From the NCBI GenBank assembly GCA_023435225.1, contig JAEYRX010000075.1:1-35510 (forward strand): a stretch of 35,510 nucleotides of DNA. Reading direction: 5' to 3'. Below the pieces are notes generated by a model, which was not told the origin of the DNA, searched no databases, and saw nothing but the letters and a program-made list of their open reading frames with translations. Below, piece after piece: positions 15,465 through 24,579 of the stretch (position 1 is the first letter of the stretch; each line of letters opens with the position of its first letter). This DNA comes from Bacillota bacterium. Its GTDB lineage: Bacteria > Bacillota > UBA4882 > UBA8346. The position numbers and the translations under genes are program-made.

Positions 15465-16748
15465 CTACCCAGCCATCATTTTATTATTTTTACAAGATGT
15501 TTCTATAGTAAAATCCAAAGTGGCAAAATAATCGTCAACTGACTCCGCTCTTCTAATTAGCGAAACCTCACCGTCAGGTTTTAATAAAAGTTCAGCCGAG
15601 CGGAGTTTGCCGTTATAGTTAAAACCCATTGAATGTCCATGGGCTCCGGTATCATGAATAACTATAATATCACCGCGTTCAATCTTTGGTAAAGTCCGAT
15701 TGACGGCAAATTTGTCATTGTTTTCACACAAAGACCCCGTAACATCATACATATGATCCAGAGGCCAGTCTTCCTTTCCCAATACGGTGATGTGATGATA
15801 AGCTCCGTACATTCCGGGGCGCATTAGATTCGCCATACAGGCATCAAGACCAACATAATTCTTATAAATCTCTTTTTTGTGTAATACGGTAGCTACTAAA
15901 TATCCATATGGTCCGGTAATAAACCTACCGCATTCCATCGTTAAACGCAAAGGTTCCAAGCGGTTTGCTTTAATTTTTCGTTCATATTCTTTTTCAATAC
16001 CCCGGGAGATCAATCCAATATCCACCGGCTTTTGATCCGGTTTATATGGAATACCGATGCCACCGCCGATATTAATAAATTCAAAATGAATCTTTAAAGC
16101 CCGGGAAATTTCGACTACCAATTCAAAGAGCATCTTTGCAGTCTCAACAAAATAATGAGGGTGCAATTCGTTGGAAGCAACCATGGTGTGTAACCCAAAC
16201 CGTTTTACGCCTTTATCTCTCATAATCCGATACCCTTCAAAAAGCTGTTCCCTGGTAAAACCGTATTTAGCTTCTTCAGGAACACCTATTATTGTATTCC
16301 CCTTTCGCAAAGGTCCCGGGTTATACCGGAAGCAAATAATATTCGGAATACCGGCCTGCTCTTCCAAATAAGAGATATGACTGATATCGTCAAGATTTAT
16401 AATGGCTCCTAATTCAATCGCCTTTTTAAATTCTTCCGCCGGAGTATCATTTGAAGAAAACATTATATTTTCTCCCGTTATACCGGACTTTTCAGCTAAA
16501 ATCAATTCCGTTAATGAACTGCAATCAGCCCCAAATCCTTCTTCATTTAAAATCTTTAGAATTGATGGATTTGGAGTTGCTTTAACCGCAAAATACTCCT
16601 TAAAATCAGGAACCCAGGAAAAAGCTTCCAATAACCTTTTGGCATTTTCTCTGATAGCCCCCTCTTCATAAATATGAAAAGGGGTCGGATATTTTTTTAT
16701 AATCGCTTCAATCTCTGCTTTGCTAAATGGAACAGACTTTGAGTTCAT
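15465..16748 (-). CDS. lysA: Diaminopimelate decarboxylase-like enzyme
   Basis: 427 residues, fold III PLP decarboxylase. It should convert meso-diaminopimelate to lysine, the last step of the pathway whose other genes lie at 21.5-26.4 kb. The PLP lysine is Lys56 in EYFAVKATPNP, followed by GADCSSLTEL, HTMVASNEL near 193, a GGGIGIPY phosphate-binding loop near 228, and ECGRFITGPYG near 272. The active-site region reads TGSLCENNDKF near 339, the CES/CEN(S)D motif of the partner subunit. The sequence belongs to the divergent LysA group also seen in Clostridia and Bacteroides, so a related substrate cannot be excluded. The ATG follows GGAGG at 7 nt. It has its own upstream region with palindromes and no lysine riboswitch. 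Confidence 0.75.
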   Translation of the reverse strand: MNSKSVPFSKAEIEAIIKKYPTPFHIYEEGAIRENAKRLLEAFSWVPDFKEYFAVKATPNPSILKILNEEGFGADCSSLTELILAEKSGITGENIMFSSNDTPAEEFKKAIELGAIINLDDISHISYLEEQAGIPNIICFRYNPGPLRKGNTIIGVPEEAKYGFTREQLFEGYRIMRDKGVKRFGLHTMVASNELHPHYFVETAKMLFELVVEISRALKIHFEFINIGGGIGIPYKPDQKPVDIGLISRGIEKEYERKIKANRLEPLRLTMECGRFITGPYGYLVATVLHKKEIYKNYVGLDACMANLMRPGMYGAYHHITVLGKEDWPLDHMYDVTGSLCENNDKFAVNRTLPKIERGDIIVIHDTGAHGHSMGFNYNGKLRSAELLLKPDGEVSLIRRAESVDDYFATLDFTIETSCKNNKMMAG

Positions 16749-17077
16749 AAACGGCCTCCGATATATCTTGATATTATTAAGTTCATATTAATTGTTTTTC
16801 TATATATGTTGAATTAAGTTTTTGAATTCAACATATTTCCTTGATTCATAAAATGAAGAAAATACCATGGTTCGTTAATTTACATCCGGTATTTGGGATG
16901 TGAAATTTGGTTATAAGATTTTCTTCATTTTATATAAATTTTAACCAAACTTTAGCAAACAGGCAAGTAAATGATTTTTAAATTTTGGTAACTATATTTA
17001 ATTATAGGCTAAAGGCGCGAGGCAATAGGCAATAGTAAAAACCTTGCATTTAAAACTTGAGAAAAAATACTCTCCCT
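16749..17077. other. Intergenic upstream of lysA with two nested palindromes
   Basis: Contains hairpin TATGTTGAATT/AATTCAACATA (16805-16835), and a larger palindrome with arms AAAATGAAGAAAAT (16850-16863) and ATTTTCTTCATTTT (16918-16931) enclosing ACATCC/GGATGT (16882-16901). The right part (17005-17030) is a word-like repeat of GGCGCGAGGCAATAGGCAAT type. No gene is seen. The palindromes may be regulatory for lysA or another short repeat element. Confidence 0.5.
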
Positions 17078-18388
17078 TTACCTCTCGCCTTTCGCCTTTT
17101 GCCTCTCGCCTAAAAAGTTCTGAATTAGCGCCAAATTTCTAGCCGAAGAACCCTGTTGTGCTAGAATTGCTTTTTGGCCTTTGGAACCAAGTTCAATCAG
17201 TAACGGAAGGTTTTCAAGCAGTGTAATAATTCTCGTGGCCAATTCCTGATAATCTTGTACTTCAAAACCGGCGCCGGCCTCTTCCAATAATTTTTTAGCA
17301 TCTAAAAAATCTTCCATCGAGGGTCCATAAAGTACAACTTTGCCCCAGGCAGCAGCCTCCAAAGGATTTTGGCCTCCCAATGGGACCAAACTTGCTCCAC
17401 AAAATGCAATTGAAGCCAAAGAATAAACTTTAAAGAGCTCGCCGATAGTATTAAGGATAATAACTGTGCCCGGTTTCATATTACTACTGGTGTGTAATTC
17501 GGTCTTTAAAACAGATTGTAATCCTGCTTCACTAATAATTTTTCTAATTTCCGGACTACGTTGAATATGCCTTGGAGCAATTATCAAAATCAAATCCGGA
17601 AAATTGATTCGAATTTTTTTAAAAGCCTTTATGATTAATTCTTCTTCGCCTTCTCTGGTGCTTCCGGCTACTAATACAGGTTCTCTGCCGCTTAGGTTAA
17701 ACATAGCCGGCAATTCATCCCGTTCTTTGTCAGATATTTCAAATTTTAGACTATCAAATTTAACATTACCGTTAACCGTAACTTTTGCCGGATCAGCTCC
17801 CATTGATACGATTCGGTCAGCATCAATCGGGAGAATCATACTGCAAATATCATAATTTTGAAGTACTTTAGTGAAAAATAGTTTAAATTTTAGATATAAA
17901 TCAATTTTTCGGATTGATATCCTCCCATTGATCATCGCTACTGAAGCACCGCATTTTTTGGCATGTTTTAATAGGTTAGGCCAGATTTCCGTCTCAACGG
18001 TTATCAATAAGGTTGGCTTAACCATTCGCATCACTTTGTTTACTGAAAAAGGTACATCTAACGGTAAAATAAAATGGTCGTTAATTTCCGGTAATTTAGC
18101 CCTGGCTGTCTCCAAACCGGTTACAGTCATGGTGGAAACTCCAATCCAGCAGTCAGGATGGGCTTCTCGAAGTAACTTAATAAAAGGGGCAATAGCATTA
18201 ATTTCCCCCACCGATGCTGCATGAATCCAAATCCTTCTTGTATATTGCTTCACTTGGGTAAATTTATCATTATATAAACCAAAACGCCAGGCCAAAAGAA
18301 GTTTTTCCCCGGACCGTTTTTTTAAAATAAAAAAGAGCACCAAAAATGGTGACAAAATTGTCAATACTATATTATAACAAAAATACAT
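17078..18388 (-). CDS. waaA: Kdo transferase (lipid A glycosylation)
   Basis: 436 residues. 3-Deoxy-D-manno-octulosonate transferase, a GT30 enzyme at the inner face of the cytoplasmic membrane that adds Kdo from CMP-Kdo to lipid IVA. An N-terminal membrane anchor (about 4-23) is followed by the acceptor domain with RRIWIHAASVGE, whose Glu62 is the expected catalytic base. The donor domain has VLVAGSTREGEEE near 240, IIAPRH near 268 and the end motif GGQNPLEAAAWGKVVLYGPS near 350. The start is the ATG at 18388 with GGAGG at 5 nt. The last ~10 residues (ERQKAKGER) are encoded by a word-like intergenic repeat that runs on past the stop. It is strong evidence of an outer membrane with lipopolysaccharide. 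Confidence 0.9.
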   Translation of the reverse strand: MYFCYNIVLTILSPFLVLFFILKKRSGEKLLLAWRFGLYNDKFTQVKQYTRRIWIHAASVGEINAIAPFIKLLREAHPDCWIGVSTMTVTGLETARAKLPEINDHFILPLDVPFSVNKVMRMVKPTLLITVETEIWPNLLKHAKKCGASVAMINGRISIRKIDLYLKFKLFFTKVLQNYDICSMILPIDADRIVSMGADPAKVTVNGNVKFDSLKFEISDKERDELPAMFNLSGREPVLVAGSTREGEEELIIKAFKKIRINFPDLILIIAPRHIQRSPEIRKIISEAGLQSVLKTELHTSSNMKPGTVIILNTIGELFKVYSLASIAFCGASLVPLGGQNPLEAAAWGKVVLYGPSMEDFLDAKKLLEEAGAGFEVQDYQELATRIITLLENLPLLIELGSKGQKAILAQQGSSARNLALIQNFLGERQKAKGER

Positions 18389-18426
18389 TCATACCTCCAT
18401 TAATTACGGTTTTAAAGTGTTTATTT

Positions 18427-20109
18427 CTAAGCCCCGGGATTATTCATTAGAAGCTCATTTTGCTCCGAGTCAATTTCAAAATTATACCCTTCCAAAGTAA
18501 AAAGATTAATACAAACGTCAACCACCTCGGGGTCATATAAAATACCGCGATTTCGCAGGATTTCCTCTAAAGCCTTATCTACTCCTAAAGCGGGCCGGTA
18601 AGGCCGGTCATTGGACATCGATTCAACCACATCGGCAACAGCTATAATCCTGGCCTCTATTAAAATTTCATCTCCGGTTAATCCATTAGGGTACCCGGAA
18701 CCGTTGATTTTCTCGTGATGTTGTTGCACCATTAATGCGATAGCCCAAGGAAAGTCGATTGTCTTTAAAATATTATAACCAACTTCAGGGTGAGTTTTAA
18801 TAATTTCAAATTCTTCCATAGTCAATTTCCCGGGTTTATTTAAAATCTCAGCCGGTATATTAAGTTTCCCAATGTCGTGGACAACTGCGGCTAAATATAT
18901 TCCTTCCAATTCTAAGCCGGAAAGCCCCATTTTTACTCCGATGGTCCGGGCTAGTTTAGCTACCCTTCTTTGATGCCCAGCGGTGTATGAATCTTTCATC
19001 TCTACAATTAAAGCCATTGCCTGGATTATTTCTTCCATGGCTTTTTGTAGTTGTCCAAGACTGGACTCCAATTTTTCAGCCCGTTTCCGTTCGGTAATAT
19101 CTCGTAGAATTACCAAATGGCCGGATAAACGTCCCCGGTGATTACACAGAGGAGAAACCCGGTAATCAAAAAAAAGTTCACCGTTATCTCCTACAAATAC
19201 AACTTCCACTTCATTTCCATCTTGGTAATATTCTATTAATTGTGGCCAAGCCGTAAATATTTCCGTAATAGGTTGTCCAATTATCTCGGTAGTAGAATGA
19301 CTGATAAAATTTAATGCCACCGGATTCAAATCGACTACCCGGTGTTGTAAATCAGTCACAATCACCAAATCACTCATATTCTCCACCACAGCATATCTTG
19401 CTACCGGAGCCATTTCCAATAAATTGAAACGGATAAAACTTTTAGCTACAATTAATCCGGTTAATAGAAATGCAAATGGCGTCATATCAAAATTAAATTT
19501 TGGGACAAACTTAAAGACATATAATGAATTAACAACCCATGGCAGAAAAAAACCGCCTAAAAGAATTCCGGCTTGGTGACGGTATAGGTTGGGAAACCGT
19601 ATAATAGCGGTTATAAAAAAGAGGGTTCCTAAAAACAACAGAAGATAAGAATAACCGGCATGAATCCAAAACCACCAGTTATGACTAACATTGAGATATT
19701 TAAAAATAACTCCTTCACCGATATTTATACCTTTCCAAAATAGCCGGTGAAATTCATTGGTCCAAACTATTAATAAAGTTAAGGTAGGAATTACAATCAT
19801 TAAAAAAATACGGCTTAATGTTAACCAATTTTTATTTCCAGAGTAATTAAGACCCAACACCAGCCAAGCCACAGGTAGCATTACAATTCCTAAATATTGA
19901 ATCTTGGCCCAAAAAACTTTTGAGGCTAAATCAAGACTATTAAGTTCAAAGGTATAGGCAAAAAGCCAAATGCCAATTGAGAACATCAGCCAGGAGAAAG
20001 CGGTTGAGCCTGAAGTTTGTCGTCTAACCCAAGTAAGAGCAACAAAACTAAAGCAAATAAAGGCTCCTACTAAAAGTGGTAGAACATAAATCATTTCATA
20101 CCAGGTCAT
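18427..20109 (-). CDS. 7TM-PAS-HD-GYP cyclic-di-GMP phosphodiesterase
   Basis: 560 residues. Seven N-terminal membrane helices (about 5-230) resemble the histidine-kinase N-terminal 7TM sensor domain. A PAS domain (about 235-345, ending LVILRDITERKRAE) follows, then a short coiled coil and an HD-GYP domain (about 360-540). Metal-binding HD is His411-Asp412 in VVHDIGKLNIP, and the GYP motif lies in HHEKINGSGYPNGLTGDEI near 464-480, with EARIIAVADVVESM after it. These domains hydrolyse cyclic-di-GMP. The protein lacks kinase or cyclase domains, so it probably lowers the second messenger in response to a membrane or redox signal. The ATG has GGAGT upstream. It stands 38 bp upstream of waaA on the same strand, so the two may share a transcript. 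Confidence 0.88.
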   Translation of the reverse strand: MTWYEMIYVLPLLVGAFICFSFVALTWVRRQTSGSTAFSWLMFSIGIWLFAYTFELNSLDLASKVFWAKIQYLGIVMLPVAWLVLGLNYSGNKNWLTLSRIFLMIVIPTLTLLIVWTNEFHRLFWKGINIGEGVIFKYLNVSHNWWFWIHAGYSYLLLFLGTLFFITAIIRFPNLYRHQAGILLGGFFLPWVVNSLYVFKFVPKFNFDMTPFAFLLTGLIVAKSFIRFNLLEMAPVARYAVVENMSDLVIVTDLQHRVVDLNPVALNFISHSTTEIIGQPITEIFTAWPQLIEYYQDGNEVEVVFVGDNGELFFDYRVSPLCNHRGRLSGHLVILRDITERKRAEKLESSLGQLQKAMEEIIQAMALIVEMKDSYTAGHQRRVAKLARTIGVKMGLSGLELEGIYLAAVVHDIGKLNIPAEILNKPGKLTMEEFEIIKTHPEVGYNILKTIDFPWAIALMVQQHHEKINGSGYPNGLTGDEILIEARIIAVADVVESMSNDRPYRPALGVDKALEEILRNRGILYDPEVVDVCINLFTLEGYNFEIDSEQNELLMNNPGA

Positions 20110-20127
20110 ATCTACTCCCTTAAGTAA

Positions 20128-20214
20128 TAATTATCCTCAAATAGTTTTCAGCAAACTTTGGTCAAAAAGCCGCATGCCGTAAGCGTTTTGCGGCAAATTT
20201 TTGAGGCATATTTA
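20128..20214 (-). repeat. Family C repeat, copy 2 (inverted)
   Basis: Reverse complement of the copy at 14284-14374. Its ends TAATTATCCTCAAA and TTTGAGGCATATTTA are rough inverted repeats. It starts 18 bp upstream of the HD-GYP gene start, so it lies in or next to that gene's promoter region. The rest of the gap to 20409 holds no gene that I can see. Confidence 0.7.
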
Positions 20215-20409
20215 CCCTTGGATATGATTTTACGGCAAAAATAATTGTTCTCTTAGATTAATCGGTATTTTTCCGAAAAAGTTTACTGTCACTTAAAGAA
20301 ATGAATGATTTTTTAATTAAAAGTGTTTCACAATTAACTTAATCATGGTATTAAATTGTGAACGACCTTCTAAACGAAGAAACTGTGGGATAGTAAAGGA
20401 GCTTTAAAA

Positions 20410-21360
20410 ATGAAAATCCGTTTGGGGTATGTAGCCACTGCTTTGAGGTTACAAGATTGTTCGCCCTCAAAAACTACCACTTTAAAAAATATCCAAAAAA
20501 TTAATGGTTATAAAAACCAAGTCAATCGCCTGATAAATATCTCCTTTCAAAATCTGGAAAATACTCTACGTATATTGAAGGCTAACTTCTATGACCATAT
20601 TTATATTTATCGGTTTTCTTCACGCTTGATTCCTTTGGCTACCCATCCGCAATTTTTGGATTGGGATTACCGTCAAAGTCTCCGGAATAAGATGAAGGAG
20701 ATCGGGGAGTATGTTCAAGAAAAACATATGCGGGTTGGATTCCACCCTGACCACTTTACCCTATTAAACAGCCCTATACCGGAAGTACAGGCATCGTCAT
20801 TAAGGGATTTAGAGTTCCATACCGCTGTTCTAGAGGAAATGCAGTTAACTGGTGAATCTAAACTGGTTATCCACGTTGGCGGAAAATATAATAATAAAAA
20901 AGCCGCTATTGAACGTTTCCAGGAACAATTTCAACAACTGCCTTCTAATATTAAACAATTAATAATTCTCGAAAACGATGACCGTTGTTTCTCCGCCGCT
21001 GAAGTTCTTGACATTTGCCGGGAATTATCTATTCCGATGGTTCTGGATCTTCATCATCATCAACTTCTTAATCACGGTGAGAGTATAGATTCATTATTAC
21101 CGCAAATCTTTAATACCTGGGGTACAAAAACGCCAAAAGTGCATATCTCAAGTCCCAGAGATGAAAAAGACCCCAGAGCTCACGCTGATTATGTTGATGT
21201 ATCGACAGTAACCGACTTTTTAGAAAAAGTCAAACCGTTGAACCGGGAGTTTGATATTATGCTCGAGGCTAAACAAAAAGACCTGGCCCTTCTAAAACTG
21301 GCAGCAGATTTAAAAGAACAGGGTTTCAACCTTCCCGCCAACGGAGAAATCATTCTGTGA
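20410..21360 (+). CDS. uvsE: UV-damage endonuclease
   Basis: 316 residues. UVDE-type endonuclease with a TIM-barrel fold that nicks DNA 5' of pyrimidine dimers and other UV lesions, using a metal cluster. The N-terminus MKIRLGYVATALRLQDCSP matches the family start. FRVGFHPD-like sequence (RVGFHPDHFTLLNS, about 112-125), LVIHVGGKYNNKKAA near 157, ILENDDR near 190 and MVLDLHHHQL near 214 supply the His, Glu and Asp metal ligands. KVHISSPRD near 238 and the C-terminal DIMLEAKQKDLAL region complete the set. The ATG follows AAAGGAGC. It is alone on its strand between HD-GYP and dapA. Enzymes of this family are frequent in sporulating Firmicutes and supplement nucleotide excision repair. Confidence 0.92.
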   Translation: MKIRLGYVATALRLQDCSPSKTTTLKNIQKINGYKNQVNRLINISFQNLENTLRILKANFYDHIYIYRFSSRLIPLATHPQFLDWDYRQSLRNKMKEIGEYVQEKHMRVGFHPDHFTLLNSPIPEVQASSLRDLEFHTAVLEEMQLTGESKLVIHVGGKYNNKKAAIERFQEQFQQLPSNIKQLIILENDDRCFSAAEVLDICRELSIPMVLDLHHHQLLNHGESIDSLLPQIFNTWGTKTPKVHISSPRDEKDPRAHADYVDVSTVTDFLEKVKPLNREFDIMLEAKQKDLALLKLAADLKEQGFNLPANGEIIL

Positions 21361-21503
21361 TTAGTTCATTAGTTATTGGTTCATTTGTTATTGGTTATTA
21401 GTTTTTAATTCAGATTCAAGTTAAACGACAAGACTATTTTTGTTTTTAAATTTACAATCCGCAATCTGAAATCCGAAATTAATTGTCAATTCTCAATTGT
21501 CAA
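21361..21503. repeat. Intergenic word-like repeat
   Basis: Between the convergent uvsE and dapA genes. Near-copies of TTAGTTCATTAGTTATTGG (about 21360-21400) and of AATTGTCAATTCTCAATTG (about 21480-21500). Confidence 0.45.
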
Positions 21504-22385
21504 TTAAATTAGCCCCATTCCCTGCAGCTCTTCTTGCAGTACTTTCAATTCATTAGCTGAAGCTTCGACTAATGGTAATCGTAAGCCTCCGACTTTAAAC
21601 CCAAGTAAGTTACAGGCTGTTTTCACCATAATAGGATTGGTAGTAATAAATAAGCTTCGGGTTAAAGGAGCTATCTCAGTGTTAATTTTATTAGCAGTAG
21701 CAGTGTCACCCTTGATAAAAGCCGCAATCATTTCTTGAATCTTTCGGCCAACAATATGGGCGGCGACACTAATAATACCTATCCCACCCAGACTCAAAAT
21801 TGGAATGGTTAAAGCATCATCACCGCTATAGATTAAAAAATCTTTAGGACATTTCTCATAAATCTCACTTACTTGATTAAGATTTCCCGAGGCTTCTTTA
21901 ACCGCAACAATATTATCGATTTCAGCCAGTCTGGCAATTGTAGCCGGCTGAATATTAACTCCGGTTCTACCCGGGATATTATAAAGAATTACCGGTAAGG
22001 CAGTTTCTCCGGCTATAGCTTTGAAATGTTGATAAAGCCCTTCCTGAGGTGGTTTATTATAATATGGGGCCACCAACATAACTCCGTCAACACCGGTTCT
22101 TTCGGCTTCCTTGGTTAATTCAATACTCTCCATTGTATCATAGCTTCCGGTTCCGGCAATAACCGTACCTTTTCCGCCTACCGCTTCAACTACCGCTTTA
22201 AATAAGCCCAATTTCTCCTGCTTGTTAAGGGTAGGTGATTCACCAGTAGTTCCAGCAACTACTACTCCATCCGATCCTGATTCCACTAAACGAACAGCCA
22301 GTTCTTGAGCTGCTTGATAATTCACCTGTAAATTTGAGTTGAAAGGCGTAACCATCGCCGTTAAAACTCTCCCAAATTTTAACAT
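21504..22385 (-). CDS. dapA: 4-hydroxy-tetrahydrodipicolinate synthase
   Basis: 293 residues, normal length. Condenses pyruvate with aspartate semialdehyde, the first step committed to lysine, diaminopimelate and dipicolinate. TIM barrel with GTTGESPTL at 45-53 (Thr46, Thr47), Tyr135 in LYNIPGRTG and the Schiff-base Lys163 in AVKEASGN. The ATG follows GGAGGATAAT. The gap to lysC upstream (22386-22551) contains word-like repeats, including AGTTAATAGTTAATAGTTGA, rather than an obvious promoter. It is the last gene of the cluster that starts at the lysine riboswitch. Confidence 0.95.
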   Translation of the reverse strand: MLKFGRVLTAMVTPFNSNLQVNYQAAQELAVRLVESGSDGVVVAGTTGESPTLNKQEKLGLFKAVVEAVGGKGTVIAGTGSYDTMESIELTKEAERTGVDGVMLVAPYYNKPPQEGLYQHFKAIAGETALPVILYNIPGRTGVNIQPATIARLAEIDNIVAVKEASGNLNQVSEIYEKCPKDFLIYSGDDALTIPILSLGGIGIISVAAHIVGRKIQEMIAAFIKGDTATANKINTEIAPLTRSLFITTNPIMVKTACNLLGFKVGGLRLPLVEASANELKVLQEELQGMGLI

Positions 22386-22551
22386 TATTATCCTCCTTTA
22401 TAATTCAGGCTTGAGGCATAAAAAATAACAGTATGAAGAGTTAATAGTTAATAGTTGATAGTGTATAGATAAAAAATGTTATTGAGAATTAAACTGTCAA
22501 TTGTCAACTGTATACTATACACTAAAAGCTAAATTATGGCCTCATGCCCTT
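22386..22551. repeat. Intergenic word-like repeat between lysC and dapA
   Basis: Near-copies of AGTTAATAGTTGATAGTG (about 22440-22465) and ACTGTCAATTGTCAACTG (about 22493-22512). AGTGTATAG and CTATACACT form a distant inverted repeat across it. No gene is seen. Confidence 0.45.
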
Positions 22552-23772
22552 TTAATCCGCCAGTTCAAATTCATCATGTAAAGCTTGGAGTGCCTTACAC
22601 ATTTCTTCTTGTTTAACTAAACAGGCGATATTGATGTGTGAATCTGTCGAATGGTAAATTGAGATATTTTCTTTTTGTAAACCTTTAACCATTCTAGCCA
22701 TAACACCAGGCACACCACGCATCCCCGTGCCAACAATAGCTACTTTGGCATAACCTTTTTCGACTTGATGTTCCAGGTTTAAAACACTTATAGTATCTTT
22801 TGCTTTTTCAGCCAGATCACCTTTAATAATAAAAGCTATTTGAAATGGAGACACCTGGATCATATCAACACTAATACCCGAATGGGCCATTTGTTGGAAA
22901 ATTTCTAAAACTTTGCCGTTTTTATTTAAATCTTCGTTGGATGTCATTCTGACTAATGCCATTTCGGAAATATGAGCTAAGCCGGTAACCACTTTTTCAC
23001 TTCTAATTTCAATATTACCGATTGGAGTACCATCTGAGATAAGTGTACCCAAATTATCGGAAAAAGTGGAACGTATTCTTAATGGTATTCGCCCTTCCAT
23101 AGCGATTTCCACCGCCCGGGGATGAACTACTTTCGCCCCAAGGTGGGCCATTTCACAAACCTCACTATATGTCATAACCGATAAAGGTTTAGCCTGCGGT
23201 ACCAGACGCGGATCAGCAGTCATTACTCCGTCTACATCGGTATATATCTCCACCACTTCTGCATTCAGAGCTACTCCAAGCGCTGATGCCGTTGTATCGC
23301 TGCCTCCACGACCTAAAGTGGTTATTTCGCCATCGGTGGTAACTCCCTGAAAACCAGCTACTACAGCAACCCGGCCTTCCTCTAAACAATTCCAGAGATT
23401 CTCCGGTTTAATCTCAATTATCCTGGAACTGTTGAAATGATGATCAGTTATTATACCAGCCTGCCCTCCGGTAAAAGCTGAAGCTTCTATGCCTTGTGCT
23501 TTAAGAGTTTGAACCATTACCACTGTTGAAATATTTTCCCCGCAGGACATCAACAGATCCAGTTCCCTAGGTTTGACGCTTTTTAGTACTCCCCGGGCCA
23601 AGCCGATCAATGTATCAGTAGCATAAGGATCTCCGGCTCTCCCTATCGCTGAAACAACAACCACAACTCCAAAACCATTTCCCAACGCTTCTTTTACTTT
23701 TTTAACCACATTTTCGCGTCCCTCAGATGTTGCTACCGAAGTCCCACCGAATTTTTGAACTATAATCCGCAT
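22552..23772 (-). CDS. lysC: Aspartate kinase
   Basis: 406 residues from the ATG at 23772, preferred over an upstream ATG at 23793 because GCGAGG precedes it and the product then begins MRIIVQKFGGTSVA as in other class II aspartokinases. Phosphorylates aspartate at the head of the lysine, threonine and methionine pathways. The kinase domain has KFGGTS at 7-12 and GRGGSDTTA near 160; two ACT domains follow (from about 255). The second contains VPGVMARMVKGLQ, where lysine or threonine feedback binding is expected. Class II genes often also yield a short beta subunit from an internal start. It lies between dpaB (222 bp upstream) and dapA. Confidence 0.93.
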   Translation of the reverse strand: MRIIVQKFGGTSVATSEGRENVVKKVKEALGNGFGVVVVVSAIGRAGDPYATDTLIGLARGVLKSVKPRELDLLMSCGENISTVVMVQTLKAQGIEASAFTGGQAGIITDHHFNSSRIIEIKPENLWNCLEEGRVAVVAGFQGVTTDGEITTLGRGGSDTTASALGVALNAEVVEIYTDVDGVMTADPRLVPQAKPLSVMTYSEVCEMAHLGAKVVHPRAVEIAMEGRIPLRIRSTFSDNLGTLISDGTPIGNIEIRSEKVVTGLAHISEMALVRMTSNEDLNKNGKVLEIFQQMAHSGISVDMIQVSPFQIAFIIKGDLAEKAKDTISVLNLEHQVEKGYAKVAIVGTGMRGVPGVMARMVKGLQKENISIYHSTDSHINIACLVKQEEMCKALQALHDEFELAD

Positions 23773-23994
23773 TTTTAAAAGCCTCGCTTTCATTAGTTGG
23801 ATGAGAAATGAAAACAGAAATACTTGTCTCTAATGAGTTTGCTATTCATTTTTATTGAAAAACTTTCTTCAACTTAAATAACATTTATATAATAAAAAGC
23901 CTTCTCCCGAGTTCATTATTTGTTTCTTTCGATTAGTTCAATAATTAAAATTAGGGGACAAAGGATTGCATTTGCCTATTGCCTAATGCCTTAC
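23773..23994. other. Intergenic between dpaB and lysC
   Basis: 222 bp without a gene. The part next to dpaB (23962-23992) is a word-like repeat (TGCCTATTGCCTAATGCC). The gap is long enough for a separate lysC promoter, but none is clear. Confidence 0.4.
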
Positions 23995-24579
23995 TTAATA
24001 ACTAACAATTACCGGCTGTAGTTGGCGACCGTCCATAGCTGCCGAAATGGTTTCAGGAATCAATCCCATCTTAGCTACCAGCGATGATTGTTTATTGTTG
24101 GGAGCATCTTGACCAAATGGGACAAAATAGAAATTTCTCCGGTTTAATAAAGTTCCTATATTTCTTGCATTGGCGCTTAGACCGTCATTGGTTGAAACCG
24201 CTATAACCACCGGCCTATTGTTCCTTAACTGTGCTTTACAGGCTAATACTACACTGGTATCGGTTATCCCTAAAGCCAATTTAGCTAAAGTATTACCGGT
24301 GCAGGGAGCCACTAAAATAATATCCAATTGTTTTTGCGGCCCAATGGGTTCAACTTGAACTAAATTGGTAAGTGGTTCTTTACCGGTTATACTTATGATT
24401 TTTTCCAATAAGTCTTTGGCTTTGCCAAATCTGGAATCAGTATTGGCAACCGCTGGTGAGAATATTGGGATAATATCGGCTCCGTCATTCTTTAGCTGTT
24501 CCATATAAGGTAAAACTTCATCAATAGTACAATGTGAGCCGGTAAGAGCAAATCCCAATTTAATTCCTGATAAGTTCAT
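23995..24579 (-). CDS. dpaB: Dipicolinate synthase subunit B
   Basis: 194 residues. Flavoprotein-like subunit (SpoVFB) of the mother-cell enzyme that oxidises dihydrodipicolinate to dipicolinate, which fills the spore core with calcium. The N-terminus LSGIKLGFALTGSHCTIDEV and the VAPCTGNTLAKLALGITDTS segment near 92-111 match the flavoprotein (UbiX/PpcD-like) fold. VVIAVSTNDGLSANARNIGTL near 137-157 is typical for DpaB. Its ATG overlaps the dpaA stop by one base (TAATG), so the subunits are translationally coupled. Confidence 0.93.
   Translation of the reverse strand: MNLSGIKLGFALTGSHCTIDEVLPYMEQLKNDGADIIPIFSPAVANTDSRFGKAKDLLEKIISITGKEPLTNLVQVEPIGPQKQLDIILVAPCTGNTLAKLALGITDTSVVLACKAQLRNNRPVVIAVSTNDGLSANARNIGTLLNRRNFYFVPFGQDAPNNKQSSLVAKMGLIPETISAAMDGRQLQPVIVSY

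Noticed and set aside
16749..17077. Second lysine riboswitch upstream of lysA
   Set aside because: The conserved aptamer blocks (GATTAGTA, GCCGAAG) are absent; only palindromes are seen.
14284..20214. Composite transposon bounded by the inverted family C repeats
   Set aside because: The enclosed genes are housekeeping (lysA, waaA), no transposase is present and the repeats look like independent short elements.
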